A DNA stretch of 64,000 bases from Pseudanabaena minima (GTDB taxonomy: Bacteria; Cyanobacteriota; Cyanobacteriia; Pseudanabaenales; Pseudanabaenaceae). Positions 1-9,359 of this stretch are shown one piece after another; position 1 is the stretch's first letter; each line of letters begins with the position of its first letter. The notes under the pieces were generated by a model. It was not told the origin of the DNA and searched no databases. It worked only from the letters and a program-made list of their open reading frames with translations. The stretch covers positions 4,526,001 through 4,590,000 of the forward strand of contig NZ_CP159508.1 of assembly GCF_051131155.1 (NCBI RefSeq), read 5' to 3'. A program made the translations under genes and the position numbers.

Positions 1-1562
1 ACTTCGCTGCTTAATGTCGGTGGTTGATTAGGTCCAAATAGAGGTTGATCGCCACCCTTGGAGTTGAAGTGGTTACCAATGACAGTTACTTCCTGTCCAT
101 TGAAGACAAATTTGCCTACGAGTGGTTTGCGGCTGCTAGCGAAAGCGTCACCATCAGTCAGATTGCTATCGGTCAAGCGTTGTAATGAACCTTCAACAAA
201 ACTGACGCGATCGCGATTAAATAGAAAAGCAACGCGAATGTTGCCACCAGGTTGACCACCATCCTGATTGTTAACGGGGTTGATTTGGCGATATTCGTAA
301 GTAGGACCACCTGCGGCAGCGATCGCATTAATCAACGTTTGCAAAGTTACATTTGCATCAACCGTCCCATCATTAATCGCGCCATTGTTGTCCTGAATCT
401 CTTCCAGATTAATGATGTCGGGCGACTTCATGTTGCTGACAATGGCACTGGCGATCGCATTAAATGTCGTGTCGCTAGGATCAAGGTTTTCCACGTTGAA
501 GGTAGCTACCGTCAATTGTGTGGCACTGCCTGTTAGGTTGGTGACCTCTTTTTGTAAAGTGGAAGGCTGCACTACCGTTGGCGCATTTGAAACCAATACT
601 TCGTAGTTATTGAAGTCATAGCTGACCACACCTGTAATCGAGCTAAGTTGAGCGCCGACATTTACATCAGGCAGTAATACCGAGGAATTGTTGAGATCGT
701 CGATTTGAATCCGTTCTGGATTGAAGTCATTAGCGGTAATCAAGCTACCGCCTCGGCTAGTACGACTGGTTGCATTAGCGCCATTGTCAGCCAAAACCCA
801 AATTTCTTCTGATGTGCCAAAGTTGGCGGTGGGTGAAGTTGCTACAGGATTGTTTACTTGCACCAGCATTCCTTCTAGGCTTTCGTAGAAGTCAATGCCA
901 TCTTGAGCAGGATCGAACACAGTACCAGCATTCTCCACATTGCCACTAGCTGCATCATTACTAATGATCTGGTTAGGAATTGCTCGTCCACCATTACCGA
1001 GAACAGTTGCAGCAGGTAAAGCATTACCACTGGAAAGCTTGGTAATTACGGGACTAACAATCTGAGTGATGGTCAGATTATTAGCCGATCCACCTGGACG
1101 GAATTCACTCACATTCCCGTTAACCAAGATTGAATCTCCCACTTGTACCGTTGGCGCAGAAGATGTAAATACAAAAATGCCTTCAGAAGTAGCATCATTG
1201 GCATCAGGATTAGGGTCTTGCAAGTAGAAGCCATTAGAGGCGATCGCGGTGACAATCCCTGGTACAGACGTAACAGACTGACCAACTAAAGGCGATCTGT
1301 GTCCACTGCCCTGAATGTCACTAATCCGAGTGCCTGCGTTAACGCTATACACTGCCACGGTATTGCTGATTTCATTAGCAACTACCAGCAGGGGTTGATT
1401 GTTGGGACTATCGCTTGCAGAGATAAAGGTAAGCCCTTCTGGCCCAGAGTCACCAGCTACTGCTGCACTGAAGTCGCGAGTATTGAGATACTGCACAAAA
1501 GCGGGCTGATTGGGATTGGTCACTTCATAGACCATGACTCCGCCAATACGCTCTAAACCAAT
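1..1562 (-). pseudogene. ExeM/NucH-like secreted nuclease, C-terminal part (runs off window)
   Basis: This stretch has no start of its own. Read on the minus strand from 1562 it is open to the window edge and continues the protein whose N-terminus lies at 2502-4784. It begins with the conserved IGLERIGG segment that closes the choice-of-anchor I (beta-propeller-like) domain. An OB-like region follows (VGQSVTSVPGIVTAI, IFVFTSS), then an endonuclease/exonuclease/phosphatase domain: TVATFNVENL, then NLEEIQDNNG with the likely metal-binding Glu, and VIGNHFNSKGGDQP with a catalytic-type His. In this family the domain cleaves extracellular DNA or phosphodiesters, so a role in nutrient scavenging is likely but inferred. 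The IS5-type element at 1563-2501 separates it from its promoter and start, so it is probably silent. The C-terminus lies outside the window. Confidence 0.85.
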
Positions 1563-2501
1563 AGACCTCTTGCAGAACTGAAAATTAATCCAGAGCAGAG
1601 AAAGTTTTAGAAGCAACAAGAGCGACTTCAAAGTTATAAATGGCAGCAATCAAATTACAACGCAAACCAAAACGACGACGACGATTACGATAAGGTAAAG
1701 AGAGAATCTTAAAAATCTTCAAGCGACGATTAACATGCTCAATCGCAATACGTTGACGTGCAAGTTGGCGATTACAACGCTTATCTTCCTTGGATAATGA
1801 GCCATTTTGAGGCTTTTTGATAGGAATTTGCGAGTTAGGATGCAACTTTTGTAAGCCTTGATAACCCTTGTCTGCCAAACCTTGTGTCTGTGCGTGAAAA
1901 TGAACTCCACTTGCCTTGAATAATGAGAAATCATGCTGCTTGCCCTTACCGTAAGCGGTACAAACTATCTTGAAATTAGTCAGATCGACCACCAATTGGG
2001 CTTTGAGGGCATGATGCTTTTTCTTACCGCTATAAAAATGTTTCTGGTGATATTTAGGGCGCTCAACCTTTGTCTCAGTTACATCAATGGCAATTATGGC
2101 TGGAGCCTTCTCCTGCCACAATGACTTTTTTCCTGCTAACCGAAACTTTTTCGATTTAATTAAGACATTTTCTACTTTTTTGACGATGCGGCAAATCGTC
2201 GATTCTGACACTTCCCAGTCGCTAGCAATATGAAAATAGGTGCGATATTCACGCCAATACTGCAAAGTAACCAATATTTGGTCTTCTAGACTTAGCTTTG
2301 GTTCTACACCACCTTGTCCTTTGCTTTGGGCTGCTTGTTGCATTAGCTCCGTCATTTGCGCAAATGTTTCTCTTCTTACCCCAAATAACCGTTTAAATTC
2401 TGTCGCTGATAGATTTTGACTGGCTTCGTATTTCATCGCTTAATTTGAGATCTGATAAAAAGCTTATAAATCTAACATGTTTTTGGTTCTGCAAGAGGTC
2501 T
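1563..2501 (-). mobile_element. IS5-family insertion sequence
   Basis: The element is 939 bp with perfect 16-bp terminal inverted repeats, AGACCTCTTGCAGAAC, at 1563-1578 and, as the reverse complement, at 2486-2501. A 3-bp target duplication, AAT, lies at 1560-1562 and 2502-2504. Removing the element and one AAT rejoins the host gene as Ala-Phe-Ile-Gly-Leu-Glu, exactly the conserved family sequence, which fixes the boundaries. One transposase gene fills it, on the same strand as the interrupted gene. The 3-bp duplication suits the ISL2 or IS1031 branches of IS5; I cannot choose between them without a database. Confidence 0.93.
1585..2436 (-). CDS. IS5-family transposase (DDE)
   Basis: The protein has 283 residues. 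An N-terminal helix-turn-helix region (about 45-95, with VSESTICRIVKKVE) is followed by a DDE_Tnp_4-type nuclease domain. The catalytic residues visible are Asp in AIDVTETKV, Asp in LADKGYQG and Glu in AIEHVNRRLK. It would cut and rejoin the ends of the surrounding element. The frame is intact with no internal stop, so the element may still be active. The gene starts 65 bp inside one terminal repeat and stops 22 bp inside the other, the normal compact layout. Confidence 0.92.
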   Translation of the reverse strand: MKYEASQNLSATEFKRLFGVRRETFAQMTELMQQAAQSKGQGGVEPKLSLEDQILVTLQYWREYRTYFHIASDWEVSESTICRIVKKVENVLIKSKKFRLAGKKSLWQEKAPAIIAIDVTETKVERPKYHQKHFYSGKKKHHALKAQLVVDLTNFKIVCTAYGKGKQHDFSLFKASGVHFHAQTQGLADKGYQGLQKLHPNSQIPIKKPQNGSLSKEDKRCNRQLARQRIAIEHVNRRLKIFKILSLPYRNRRRRFGLRCNLIAAIYNFEVALVASKTFSALD

Positions 2502-4784
2502 AATAAAGGCATAGGTGCGACCATTGATCACGCCGACGGTCACGCCTTCTGGTTCTGGCCCTTTATTGTCGCTGCGATCGTCGAAGTTGTTGTTGTCGTT
2601 GCTGGCATTAAATCTAGTTGGGAAGGCAGCAGCCGTAATTTGTTCTAAATCGTCGCCACTGTCATAAACCCGATTACCGTTGCTATCCCAGATTGAGAAG
2701 GAACGAGCGCCATAAGCTTGGATTTGATCAATATCGCCATCACCATCTAGATCGCCCGTCGCATTAGTAACTTGCAAACGTCCTAGATTTGCATTGTTTT
2801 TAAGCGTGGCAGCATCAGGGAAAACGGTTGGGTCAAGAACATAACCAGCAGCCCCAACTCGTACCTCTTCGGAGAAGCCAGTATATCCGCGAGAATCACC
2901 TTCGTTGGCTGTGACGTAGTAAGTTTGACCGTTAAAGCTATAGGAAGCAATAGCATCAGGTTGATAGAGTCCTACCACTGGCCAGTTTTGGATATTGATA
3001 GCCCCTAAATCGCGATCGCTAGCATCAAATCCATTGCCGCTAAGACTGTGATCCTTAACGCCCAATGGTCGAATTGATTCCACCGTCGCAGTGGCAATGT
3101 CAACTACAGCGATCGCGTTATTTTCCTGTAAAGTCACCCAAGCCTTGGTTCCATCACCTGAGAAAGCGATATACTCTGGTTCCAAATCCTGAGCCACACT
3201 CACTGTATCTGTCGGATCGGCAGTGCTGAGGTCTGGTCCAAAGATGCGAACGCCTGCTGCTTGCAAAGTAGCCTTTTGGTCATTGAAGGGGACAAAAGAA
3301 GCTTCCTGTACAGTGGCGGAAGCTACCCCATTAGCGAGATTGATGATACTCACAGAGCCTACAGGATCGATGGTGTAAGCATTGTTAGGCTGACCTTCAT
3401 TGGCAACCAAAATCTTTGTCCCGTCAGGGGTAAAGGTAAGCATATCGGGGAGATAGCCAACGTTTACCTTTCCTAGATAAGCGCCATCGGCAGCATTAAA
3501 AAATTGCACTTCACCAAGGTTCTCGTTTGCAGTAGTTGCATTGGTAATCGCGATCGCTACAGCGACAATTCCCGCGCTCACAGTTCCCGCTTTTCCAACA
3601 GCAACACTATTAGGAAGTAGTGCAAAACCGCCTACCGTAGCGCCATCTGGATCGCCACTAGTATTCAAAGCCAAGTCACCGATTTTGGTAGGACTTGCAG
3701 GATTTGCCAAGTTGAGGATTTCTACTACAGAACCCGCAACAACGAAGAGGCGATCGCTAGCTGGATCGAAGGCAGGAATTTCAGCTCCGTTCGTACTGCT
3801 ATAACCACCAATTTTGGTTAAAAAGCTTGATGCGTTAGGTTCAGTAATATTTGCGGTGATGCCACTAATCGTCAGCCCATTGTAGTTCGCGTCACTGCTA
3901 GTAACTGTATGGGTAATATTCCCTGTATGCGCTCCCTCTTGCACGAAGTCATTAGTTGCTGAAACCGTTACATTTTGAGCAATATTCCAGTTAGCAGGCG
4001 TAAAGGTGATTGTTGTAGGGCTAGTTGTAGTTTGGGCAGTATTTCCGATCGCGATCGTGACATCCGCCGTTGGTTGAGTATTGAGAACAACCGTGTAGCT
4101 ATCACTAGCTCCACCTTCCACTACGCTAGTATTACCACCCGACTGAGTAATTGTTACACCAGCGGGTGTGACGATTACTCCTGTAGTTGGTGTGATTGAG
4201 AAATTGTCAATCGCTAAACCTGCATCATTACCTGCGTCATTAGAATCTACCCAACGAATCCAGATTTCTGCTCCTGGGGGTAAATTGAGTCCACTTATCT
4301 CCCCATTGATGGCAATTGCATTGGAATTGCCATCCAAGGAACCGTTAGTGGCTACAGGTAAACCACCTACATAATCGAGGGTATCAACATCTGTCCAATT
4401 TCCTGTTGTTAGGCTAGTCGCACCAATTTGATAAGAAAAGTTAAGTGCATTTTGTGCGCTAGTGCTGCTCCGCCATTGCTCACCCGCGAAGCTAATTGAT
4501 AATCTGGTAATCGTTTCACCAGTATTATTTACAAATTGAGCTCCAAACGTAGATACTAATGAGCCAGACGCTTGCGCCCCGAGAGCGCGATCACTATCAG
4601 CACCAAAGCTGTAAGTATCTCCTGCCGTTCCCGATCCCGTTCCAGCTGTGTAGGTTGCATTCGCATTGGTTCCAGCTTCAGAAAATACCCAGCCGTCAGG
4701 CAAAGTAGAACTCGTACCAGCACTTGCCAAAGTATTAAAGTTTTGAGTGTAAGTTGTTCCTGTTGTTAAGCTAATCGCTGCCAT
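2502..4784 (-). pseudogene. ExeM/NucH-like secreted nuclease, N-terminal part, cut by IS
   Basis: From ATG at 4784 the frame encodes about 761 native residues. The last few codons before the stop at 2472 come from the inserted IS. Residues 1-205 look like a choice-of-anchor beta-sandwich (YTQNFNTLA, WIRWVDSNDAG, LAIDNFSITP). Residues 210-320 form a Calx-beta/cadherin-like repeat (VVEGGASDSYTVVLNTQP, QNVTVSATND). Residues 325 to the end form a choice-of-anchor I domain (IGGYSSTNGAEIPAFDPASDRLFVV, NEGQPNNAYTIDP, GPEPEGVTVG). There is no N-terminal signal peptide, so export by a Type I system with a C-terminal signal beyond the window is likely. The break at 2502-2504 is a clean 3-bp duplication. 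If translated, this half lacks the nuclease domain. Confidence 0.88.
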
Positions 4785-5219
4785 TTTTAGTTGCCTTGAT
4801 AGATCTTGTGGAATAAGAGGGAATGATGATTAAACAAATACTTATAGATAGAGAAAATGCATTACAGAAAAATGCAAAGCACGACAAGATGTGAATCACT
4901 TGACACCAGCGTTTAGAATTGCAGGTGCAATTATCAAGTAATTCTTTTTAACTAGTTTTAGTACTTCCGAGAAGATGCTTAAATTCTCGTAGCTAATGGC
5001 TTTTTTAGGATCAAGCCCAGAAATAGAAATGTTCTAATGATCGCCAATGAAATACTTGCCCAATGCCAATATCAAGCGGTAATGGGGAGTATCTCACTAG
5101 AGATAAAATTAAGATTTTGTAAGCACCTAGAACTTAACTATTTACTGACACTTAAAACATATGTATTTTCTTGAACTCTAATCTTTTCCTTAATTAGCCT
5201 ACAGGAAAGCTCTATAAGC

Positions 5220-5259
5220 TTGGGTTAAGAGAATCATACAATTTTGGTTAAGAGAAGGA
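5220..5259 (-). promoter_or_regulatory. direct repeat TTGG(G)TTAAGAGAA, possible regulator site
   Basis: Two near-identical 14-bp repeats start at 5220 and 5244. On the minus strand, facing the nuclease gene, they read CTCTTAACC twice. That resembles the CTTAACC unit of cyanobacterial Pho boxes, but the period (about 23-24 bp) is not the usual 11 bp and a third unit is absent. The site is about 440 bp from the start codon. This is a weak candidate. Confidence 0.25.
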
Positions 5260-5471
5260 TAAATATTGATGCTTACAAAAGTTTATTGTTTGCAATTAGC
5301 TCTTGTTTGGGTATGGATACGATCGCCGTTGGAATTTAGTTGAAGCGATCGCTATTTGAAGAGATTGAAGAGCGATCATTTTTAATTTATGAAATTTAAT
5401 ACTCAGGGTAATTAATAGTTAGGGTAACTAATAGTCAAACTAGCAGCCCTGAGTATATAGCAATCCTAAAT

Positions 5472-5514
5472 GGTTTGTGGAAGCGCCCCCCGAAGGGGGG
5501 CGCTTCCACAAACC
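5472..5514. repeat. 43-bp perfect palindrome
   Basis: Left arm GGTTTGTGGAAGCGCC runs into a C-run/GAA/G-run tip and the mirrored right arm. It is flanked by AGCAATCCTA, which also starts the next two palindromes. It does not sit close behind any gene end, so it is better read as a dispersed repeat than as a terminator. Confidence 0.8.
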
Positions 5515-5526
5515 CCAAAAATCTAC

Positions 5527-5564
5527 AAATAAAATAGGACTGCTATAGCAATCCTATTTTATTT
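5527..5564. repeat. AT-rich inverted repeat
   Basis: Arms AAATAAAATAGGA (5527-5539) and TCCTATTTTATTT (5552-5564) are perfect. The centre contains CTGCTATAGCAA. It abuts the next palindrome with no spacer. Confidence 0.75.
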
Positions 5565-5611
5565 GCAATCCTAGAGAGTGCGACCCGCAGGGTCGCACTC
5601 TCTAGGATTGC
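5565..5611. repeat. 47-bp perfect palindrome with GCA triloop
   Basis: Two perfect 22-bp arms (5565-5586 and 5590-5611) flank a 3-base loop. The outer ends read GCAATCCTAGAG. This is the last of three stacked hairpins upstream of rpsD. Confidence 0.85.
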
Positions 5612-5733
5612 TACATTAGCCACAAAACGGGAAAAATTTTAATTTAACACCTTATAACTTTGTCAGTTTTTTTGGCAAAATTGCCATATACTAGATAGGC
5701 TGTCAAGTTTTCAACAGTAATAAGGAAGGAGCT

Positions 5734-6342
5734 ATGTCCCGTTATAGAGGTCCGCGCCTCAGAATCGTCAGAAGACTCGGAGAGCTTCCCGGTCTAAGTC
5801 GCAAACAACCTAAGCACGCTTATCCACCTGGAATGCATGGTCAAGACCGCAAAAAGCGCTCTGAATATGCCGTGCGTCTCGAAGAAAAGCAAAAACTACG
5901 CTTTAACTACGGTCTAACCGAGACTCAAATGCTGCGCTATGTGCGTCGAGCCAGACGAGTTAAGGGTTCTACAGGTTTAGTACTACTACAATTGCTAGAA
6001 ATGCGTCTAGACAATACAGTTTTCCGTATGGGATTTGCACCGACGATTCCTGCTGCGCGTCAACTGGTAAACCATGGACATATCACCATCAACGGTAAGA
6101 GCGTAACTATTCCTAGTTATGGTGTGCGCCCAGGCGAAGTTATTAGCGTTAAAGATAACGAAAAATCTCGTAAAATTGTCGAGCGTAACCTCGAATTCCC
6201 AGGGCTTTCCAACATTCCTAGCCACTTAGAATTTGATAAGGCGAAGATGACTGGTAAGGTCAATGGCGTTGTCGAACGCGAATGGGTAGCACTGCAAGTG
6301 AACGAACTGCTGGTTATTGAGTACTACTCACGCCAAGCTTAA
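5734..6342 (+). CDS. rpsD: 30S ribosomal protein S4
   Basis: This 202-residue protein is the primary 16S rRNA-binding protein S4, which starts assembly of the small subunit and supports decoding accuracy. It begins MSRYRGPRLRIVRRLG and contains GLSRKQPKHAYPPGMHGQ, the typical cyanobacterial/chloroplast form. An S4 RNA-binding domain at about 90-155 reads MRLDNTVFRMGFAPTIPAARQ and NHGHITINGK. The length is normal. A strong Shine-Dalgarno sequence, AAGGAAGGAG (5722-5731), fixes the start. It stands alone, as is usual in cyanobacteria. An imperfect inverted repeat after the stop (about 6344-6412) may be its terminator, though without a clear T-run. Confidence 0.98.
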   Translation: MSRYRGPRLRIVRRLGELPGLSRKQPKHAYPPGMHGQDRKKRSEYAVRLEEKQKLRFNYGLTETQMLRYVRRARRVKGSTGLVLLQLLEMRLDNTVFRMGFAPTIPAARQLVNHGHITINGKSVTIPSYGVRPGEVISVKDNEKSRKIVERNLEFPGLSNIPSHLEFDKAKMTGKVNGVVEREWVALQVNELLVIEYYSRQA

Positions 6343-6464
6343 GGTTGAAGCACTCAGCTACGGGCTTTGTTGATCTTTAGATAAATTGCTTGTAGCTGAA
6401 CGCCTTCCAACTGGGTAAACTGCCAATTGGGTAAACTCTATTAGGTTCAACTTCACTGCGAATT

Positions 6465-7052
6465 ATGCAGTTAAATATTTCTGCTCCTGTAAACCTCGAT
6501 TTACACGTTCCTAAGGACTTTGTTAGGGGTTGTCCCCGTAGCGTCCGCATGGATATTGATCATCTGCTTCTAGCGATCGAGGCGCTGGATTTAGAGGCAG
6601 TTGAAGTAATGCTAGTTTTAATCGAGCAATTAGGTTTACAAAAGACGATTCCTAGTCGTGTAGCTTTTTGGCGACTGCGTAATACTAATCCGCTTCGTCG
6701 CAATTATCAACGGGCTAGTCTGAGTTGGGACGAGTTAAAGGCTTTAGTTAAGATAGTTTGCACGATCGCTAAGCAGTTAGATACTGGTTTGCGCTTACTG
6801 CTGAGTACCCATCAACAGATGATTGAGGGCAAGATTGAGGCTTTAGGGTTACAGCAAAATCAAGGTTTTTTAGAAAGTTACATTGATCGCTTTACATCTT
6901 TATATATTGGTCGGATGCGATCGCCTTCGCCATTAAAAAAAGAAGAAATTCGCGAATTGGCGTTGCAATTGCTGACGCGATTATTGTTGTGTAGTGGTGT
7001 TGCTGGCGAATTTCGCCTGTGGAATAGTCTGTTTGATGGAGCGATCGCCTAA
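6465..7052 (+). CDS. DUF3038-type cyanobacterial protein
   Basis: A 195-residue soluble, helix-rich protein of unknown function. The segments HLLLAIEALDLEAVEVML, FWRLRNTNPLRR and LALQLLTRLLLCSG match my recollection of the cyanobacteria-restricted DUF3038 family, which is commonly next to a DUF4335 gene, as here. The stop TAA and the next ATG overlap by one base (TAATG at 7050-7054), so the two are almost certainly translationally coupled and may act together. There is no signal peptide or membrane segment. The family name rests on memory of the pattern rather than a search. Confidence 0.75.
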   Translation: MQLNISAPVNLDLHVPKDFVRGCPRSVRMDIDHLLLAIEALDLEAVEVMLVLIEQLGLQKTIPSRVAFWRLRNTNPLRRNYQRASLSWDELKALVKIVCTIAKQLDTGLRLLLSTHQQMIEGKIEALGLQQNQGFLESYIDRFTSLYIGRMRSPSPLKKEEIRELALQLLTRLLLCSGVAGEFRLWNSLFDGAIA

Positions 7053-7792
7053 TGATTCAACGCAGCTATAGTTTGCCAAGTTGTACCTTGCTGGTTGATG
7101 GGATCATCACGGGTGGCGATGTGATGTCAATTTTGACCAGTTTTAGTTGTCGCTTTAGCCATCACACTGAGCCAATTGTGGGTGGCCTAGAACTGCTCAA
7201 TGCTTTAGTGAAAGTGGTAGGAGCCTATGCTCAGGCTCTAAAAAGCAATACTTTGGTAGCAATTCCCGAAAAGCAGGTACGTCTCGAACCAGAAGGAAAA
7301 CACCTCCATGTGCTTTCGGTATCGCTCAATGAAGCTGATGCTCATAGCCCCAAGCAATTACAAATCAAACTAAACACAATCCAGCTTTTTGACCTAATGG
7401 AGAGCCTAGATCGCCTATGTTGCGATCAGACTACTCTGCCAGACTTGAAGCTTGTGACGCAGATTTCTGACTATCGAGCGCAGGCTCAGTTAAATAGTCA
7501 AGCTGTATCAGCGATCGCTGGTGTGGTCAGTTTAGCGATCGCGGCAACGGTTTTGTATTTTATCCCTATCCCCAAACCTCAACCAAAACCCGCTCAGACT
7601 GTCCCTGTGGAAACTAAACCATTGCCCAAGGTGTCAACTCCGCCAACAGTTAGTCCTACAAGTTCGCCAACTTCTGAGAATTCAGCTAGTCCCACAAGTT
7701 CGCCAAGTCCTGAAAGTTCTTCGCCAAGTCCTGAGCCTACATCAAGTCCTGAGAGTTCACCAAGTCCTACTCCTAGTGCTAGCCCGAATTAA
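7052..7792 (+). CDS. DUF4335-type protein with membrane segment and Pro/Ser tail
   Basis: A 246-residue protein of unknown function. The N-terminal part, beginning IQRSYSLPSCTLLVDG, is the hallmark I associate with DUF4335. Residues about 148-168 (VSAIAGVVSLAIAATVLYFIPIP) form one membrane segment. The last 70 residues are almost only Pro, Ser, Thr and Glu (PTSSPTSENSASP) and are presumably disordered on the far side of the membrane. It is coupled to the DUF3038 gene by a one-base overlap. A strong hairpin with T-run ends the pair at 7791-7825. Confidence 0.78.
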   Translation: MIQRSYSLPSCTLLVDGIITGGDVMSILTSFSCRFSHHTEPIVGGLELLNALVKVVGAYAQALKSNTLVAIPEKQVRLEPEGKHLHVLSVSLNEADAHSPKQLQIKLNTIQLFDLMESLDRLCCDQTTLPDLKLVTQISDYRAQAQLNSQAVSAIAGVVSLAIAATVLYFIPIPKPQPKPAQTVPVETKPLPKVSTPPTVSPTSSPTSENSASPTSSPSPESSSPSPEPTSSPESSPSPTPSASPN

Positions 7793-7825
7793 AAAAAGAG
7801 ATGTGCAAAGCACATCTCTTTTTTT
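7791..7825 (+). terminator. hairpin terminator, tip GCAAAGC
   Basis: Arms AAAAAAAGAGATGTGC and GCACATCTCTTTTTTT are perfect around an AAA loop. It begins on the stop codon of the DUF4335 gene and ends in a T-run. Confidence 0.88.
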
Positions 7826-7940
7826 ATATGGTTTTCGTAGCGTCATATACATAGCTAAACATAGATCTGCGTCTCAATTGATATAGATAGTTCTAGCCCG
7901 TCGGGCTGAAGCTTTTTGTGATCTTTGTGGGTTAGGTTTG

Positions 7941-9047
7941 ATGACTGAGGTACTCGATCCGACCAAGCTTTTATTTGATTTGCATCGAGGAACAGAAATT
8001 GCTGAAACTTTCTCTGGATGTCTAGAACCAGAGGCGATCGCGCATAGAGTAACTGATGGCATCGTTGAACAGTTTGACTGTGCTTTTGCGAGGGTATGGC
8101 TATTAGAGCCAGAACGGACTTATCTGAAGCTGGTGGCTTCTTCAGGAATGTATACGCGCATTGATGGCAGATTTGCGAGAGTGCCAATGGGGGCGTATAA
8201 GGTGGGGAAAATTGCCCAAAATCGCGTTTCTTTTTTAAGTAATCATTTAGCAGATGAACCTTGGGTAGGCGATCGCGACTGGGCAATTACTAATAATATT
8301 CGTGGCTTTGCTGGCTATCCACTGGAAATTAAAGGTAGGGTGGTTGGGGTTTTAGCGGCTTTTAGTCATCAGGCAATGCCGCCCGAATTTCTAGAGTTTT
8401 TAAGGATGCTCTGCACGATCGCGGCGATCGCTATTGATAGTGCGTTCAAGCATCAACAGGAAAAGCAAGCTTGGCAAAGTATGAGCCTGAGCCAGACTAC
8501 AGTCACGGAGCAAGCTTTGTTATCTGATCGCCTAGCCCACATTTTGAACTCCAATCGTTTAACTCTGGTGGGGACAGAACGAATGCTGAGTTTAACTACT
8601 GATTATGTGTTTTTACGGGCTGCCGAAATTCTTAATCAAATTGGGGGGGCTTATTGTCGCTTAATTTACTCTGATCTATCGATATCTCTAGAAGCGATTG
8701 TGGCAAAGACTAAAACTAAAATTGCAGATCCTCAAACTTGGCTGCGATCGCTGTTTGGGGAATTGTTTTTGATAGTTTCTAGCTTGGGTGGCTCGATTAA
8801 TATTCACGCAACTGAGTTGCAAATTGCGATCACCATCCCATTTACCAAAGAAGCCAATCCTTTGTCTGAGCGCGAGTTGGAGATGATGCAGTTATTAACG
8901 CAAGGATTGCGCGATCGGGACATAGCTCAGCAATTAATCATCAGTGAAAGTACAGTCAAGTTTCACATCAATAATATTTTGTCTAAACTGAAGGCACGAA
9001 CTCGTTTTCAGGCGTTACATCTAGCAATGGTTAATGGATGGATTTGA
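7941..9047 (+). CDS. GAF domain, LuxR-type transcriptional regulator
   Basis: This 368-residue regulator has an N-terminal GAF domain (about 10-165: AFARVWLLEPERTYLKLVAS, IRGFAGYPLEIKGRVVGVLAAF), a linker, and a C-terminal LuxR helix-turn-helix (about 300-365: LSERELEMMQLLTQG, IAQQLIISESTVKFHINN). The GAF domain would sense a small ligand or chromophore; no obvious bilin-binding Cys motif stands out. ATG at 7941 is chosen over the TTG three bases upstream. It lies upstream of psbA in the same direction, separated by 527 bp of hairpins. Control of psbA is possible but not shown. The protein is followed by a strong hairpin at 9081. Confidence 0.88.
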   Translation: MTEVLDPTKLLFDLHRGTEIAETFSGCLEPEAIAHRVTDGIVEQFDCAFARVWLLEPERTYLKLVASSGMYTRIDGRFARVPMGAYKVGKIAQNRVSFLSNHLADEPWVGDRDWAITNNIRGFAGYPLEIKGRVVGVLAAFSHQAMPPEFLEFLRMLCTIAAIAIDSAFKHQQEKQAWQSMSLSQTTVTEQALLSDRLAHILNSNRLTLVGTERMLSLTTDYVFLRAAEILNQIGGAYCRLIYSDLSISLEAIVAKTKTKIADPQTWLRSLFGELFLIVSSLGGSINIHATELQIAITIPFTKEANPLSERELEMMQLLTQGLRDRDIAQQLIISESTVKFHINNILSKLKARTRFQALHLAMVNGWI

Positions 9048-9080
9048 ATTTACAACAATTACAGAGCAAAATAACTATAA

Positions 9081-9125
9081 GAAAAAGCCTAAAAGCATTG
9101 CATAGCAATGCTTTTAGGCTTTTTC
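9081..9125 (+). terminator. 45-bp perfect hairpin, tip GCATAGC
   Basis: Two 21-bp arms are perfect around an ATA loop. The right arm ends CTTTTTC. It lies 33 bp after the LuxR-type gene and is its probable terminator. Confidence 0.82.
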
Positions 9126-9188
9126 TTGGTTTGGGTTTGATCGCAAAACGCTGTAAAGATGAGAGTGTGAAGCGCTTCTAGCCCTTTA

Positions 9189-9291
9189 ATACCAAAACAC
9201 AAAATGGCATAGCCATTTTGTGTTTTTAAAACCCTTACTGGGTTTGGTTTTTAATTCACGAAAGTGTTGCCACTCTTTCGTGAATTGGTAT
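9189..9291. repeat. MITE-like unit bounded by ATACCAA/TTGGTAT
   Basis: The unit holds a perfect 15-bp-arm hairpin (9194-9226, ATA loop) and an imperfect hairpin AATTCACGAAAG (9253-9286). Its middle 20-mer, TGTTTTTAAAACCCTTACTG (9221-9240), occurs again at 53797-53816. Terminal inversion, internal palindromes and recurrence suggest a non-autonomous repeat. Confidence 0.55.
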
Positions 9292-9314
9292 AAGTTAACT
9301 TAAGTTTGACGAAG

Positions 9315-9359
9315 GCAAAAAATGGTAAGAATCGCTAAGCGATTCTTACCATTTTTTGC
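9315..9359. repeat. 45-bp perfect palindrome, tip GCTAAGC
   Basis: Two 21-bp perfect arms (GCAAAAAATGGTAAGAATCGC and its mirror) flank a TAA loop. No gene ends here, so its role is unknown. Confidence 0.8.

Larger units (their letters stand above)
4785..5733. other. 949-bp intergenic region
   Basis: No convincing gene is visible. The left part is AT-rich and carries two copies of TTGG(G)TTAAGAGAA at 5220-5259. Around 5409-5436 there is a short direct repeat of the form GGGTAAYTAATAGT. The right part (5472-5611) holds three adjacent palindromes, listed separately. Before rpsD, TGGCAA-AA-TTGCCA (5673-5686) is a 6-bp dyad directly upstream of a TATACT (5687-5692). That may be the rpsD -10 box with an operator, but no -35 hexamer sits at a normal distance. 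Confidence 0.6.

Noticed and set aside
58..1556. Several plus-strand frames across 58-1556 and 2445-4769
   Set aside because: They are shadows of the continuous minus-strand nuclease gene, which reads as a clear multi-domain protein.
5270..5344. A 24-residue hydrophobic frame (MLTKVYCLQLALVWVWIRS) resembling a small photosystem or b6f subunit
   Set aside because: It matches none of PetN, PetL, PetG, PsbM, PsbT or Psb30 patterns that I know, and its AAGGA signal is poorly spaced.
4785..5733. tRNA, rRNA or riboswitch in the long gaps
   Set aside because: No T-arm GTTCRAATC-type sequence with a matching acceptor stem, and no riboswitch core, was seen here or in the other gaps.
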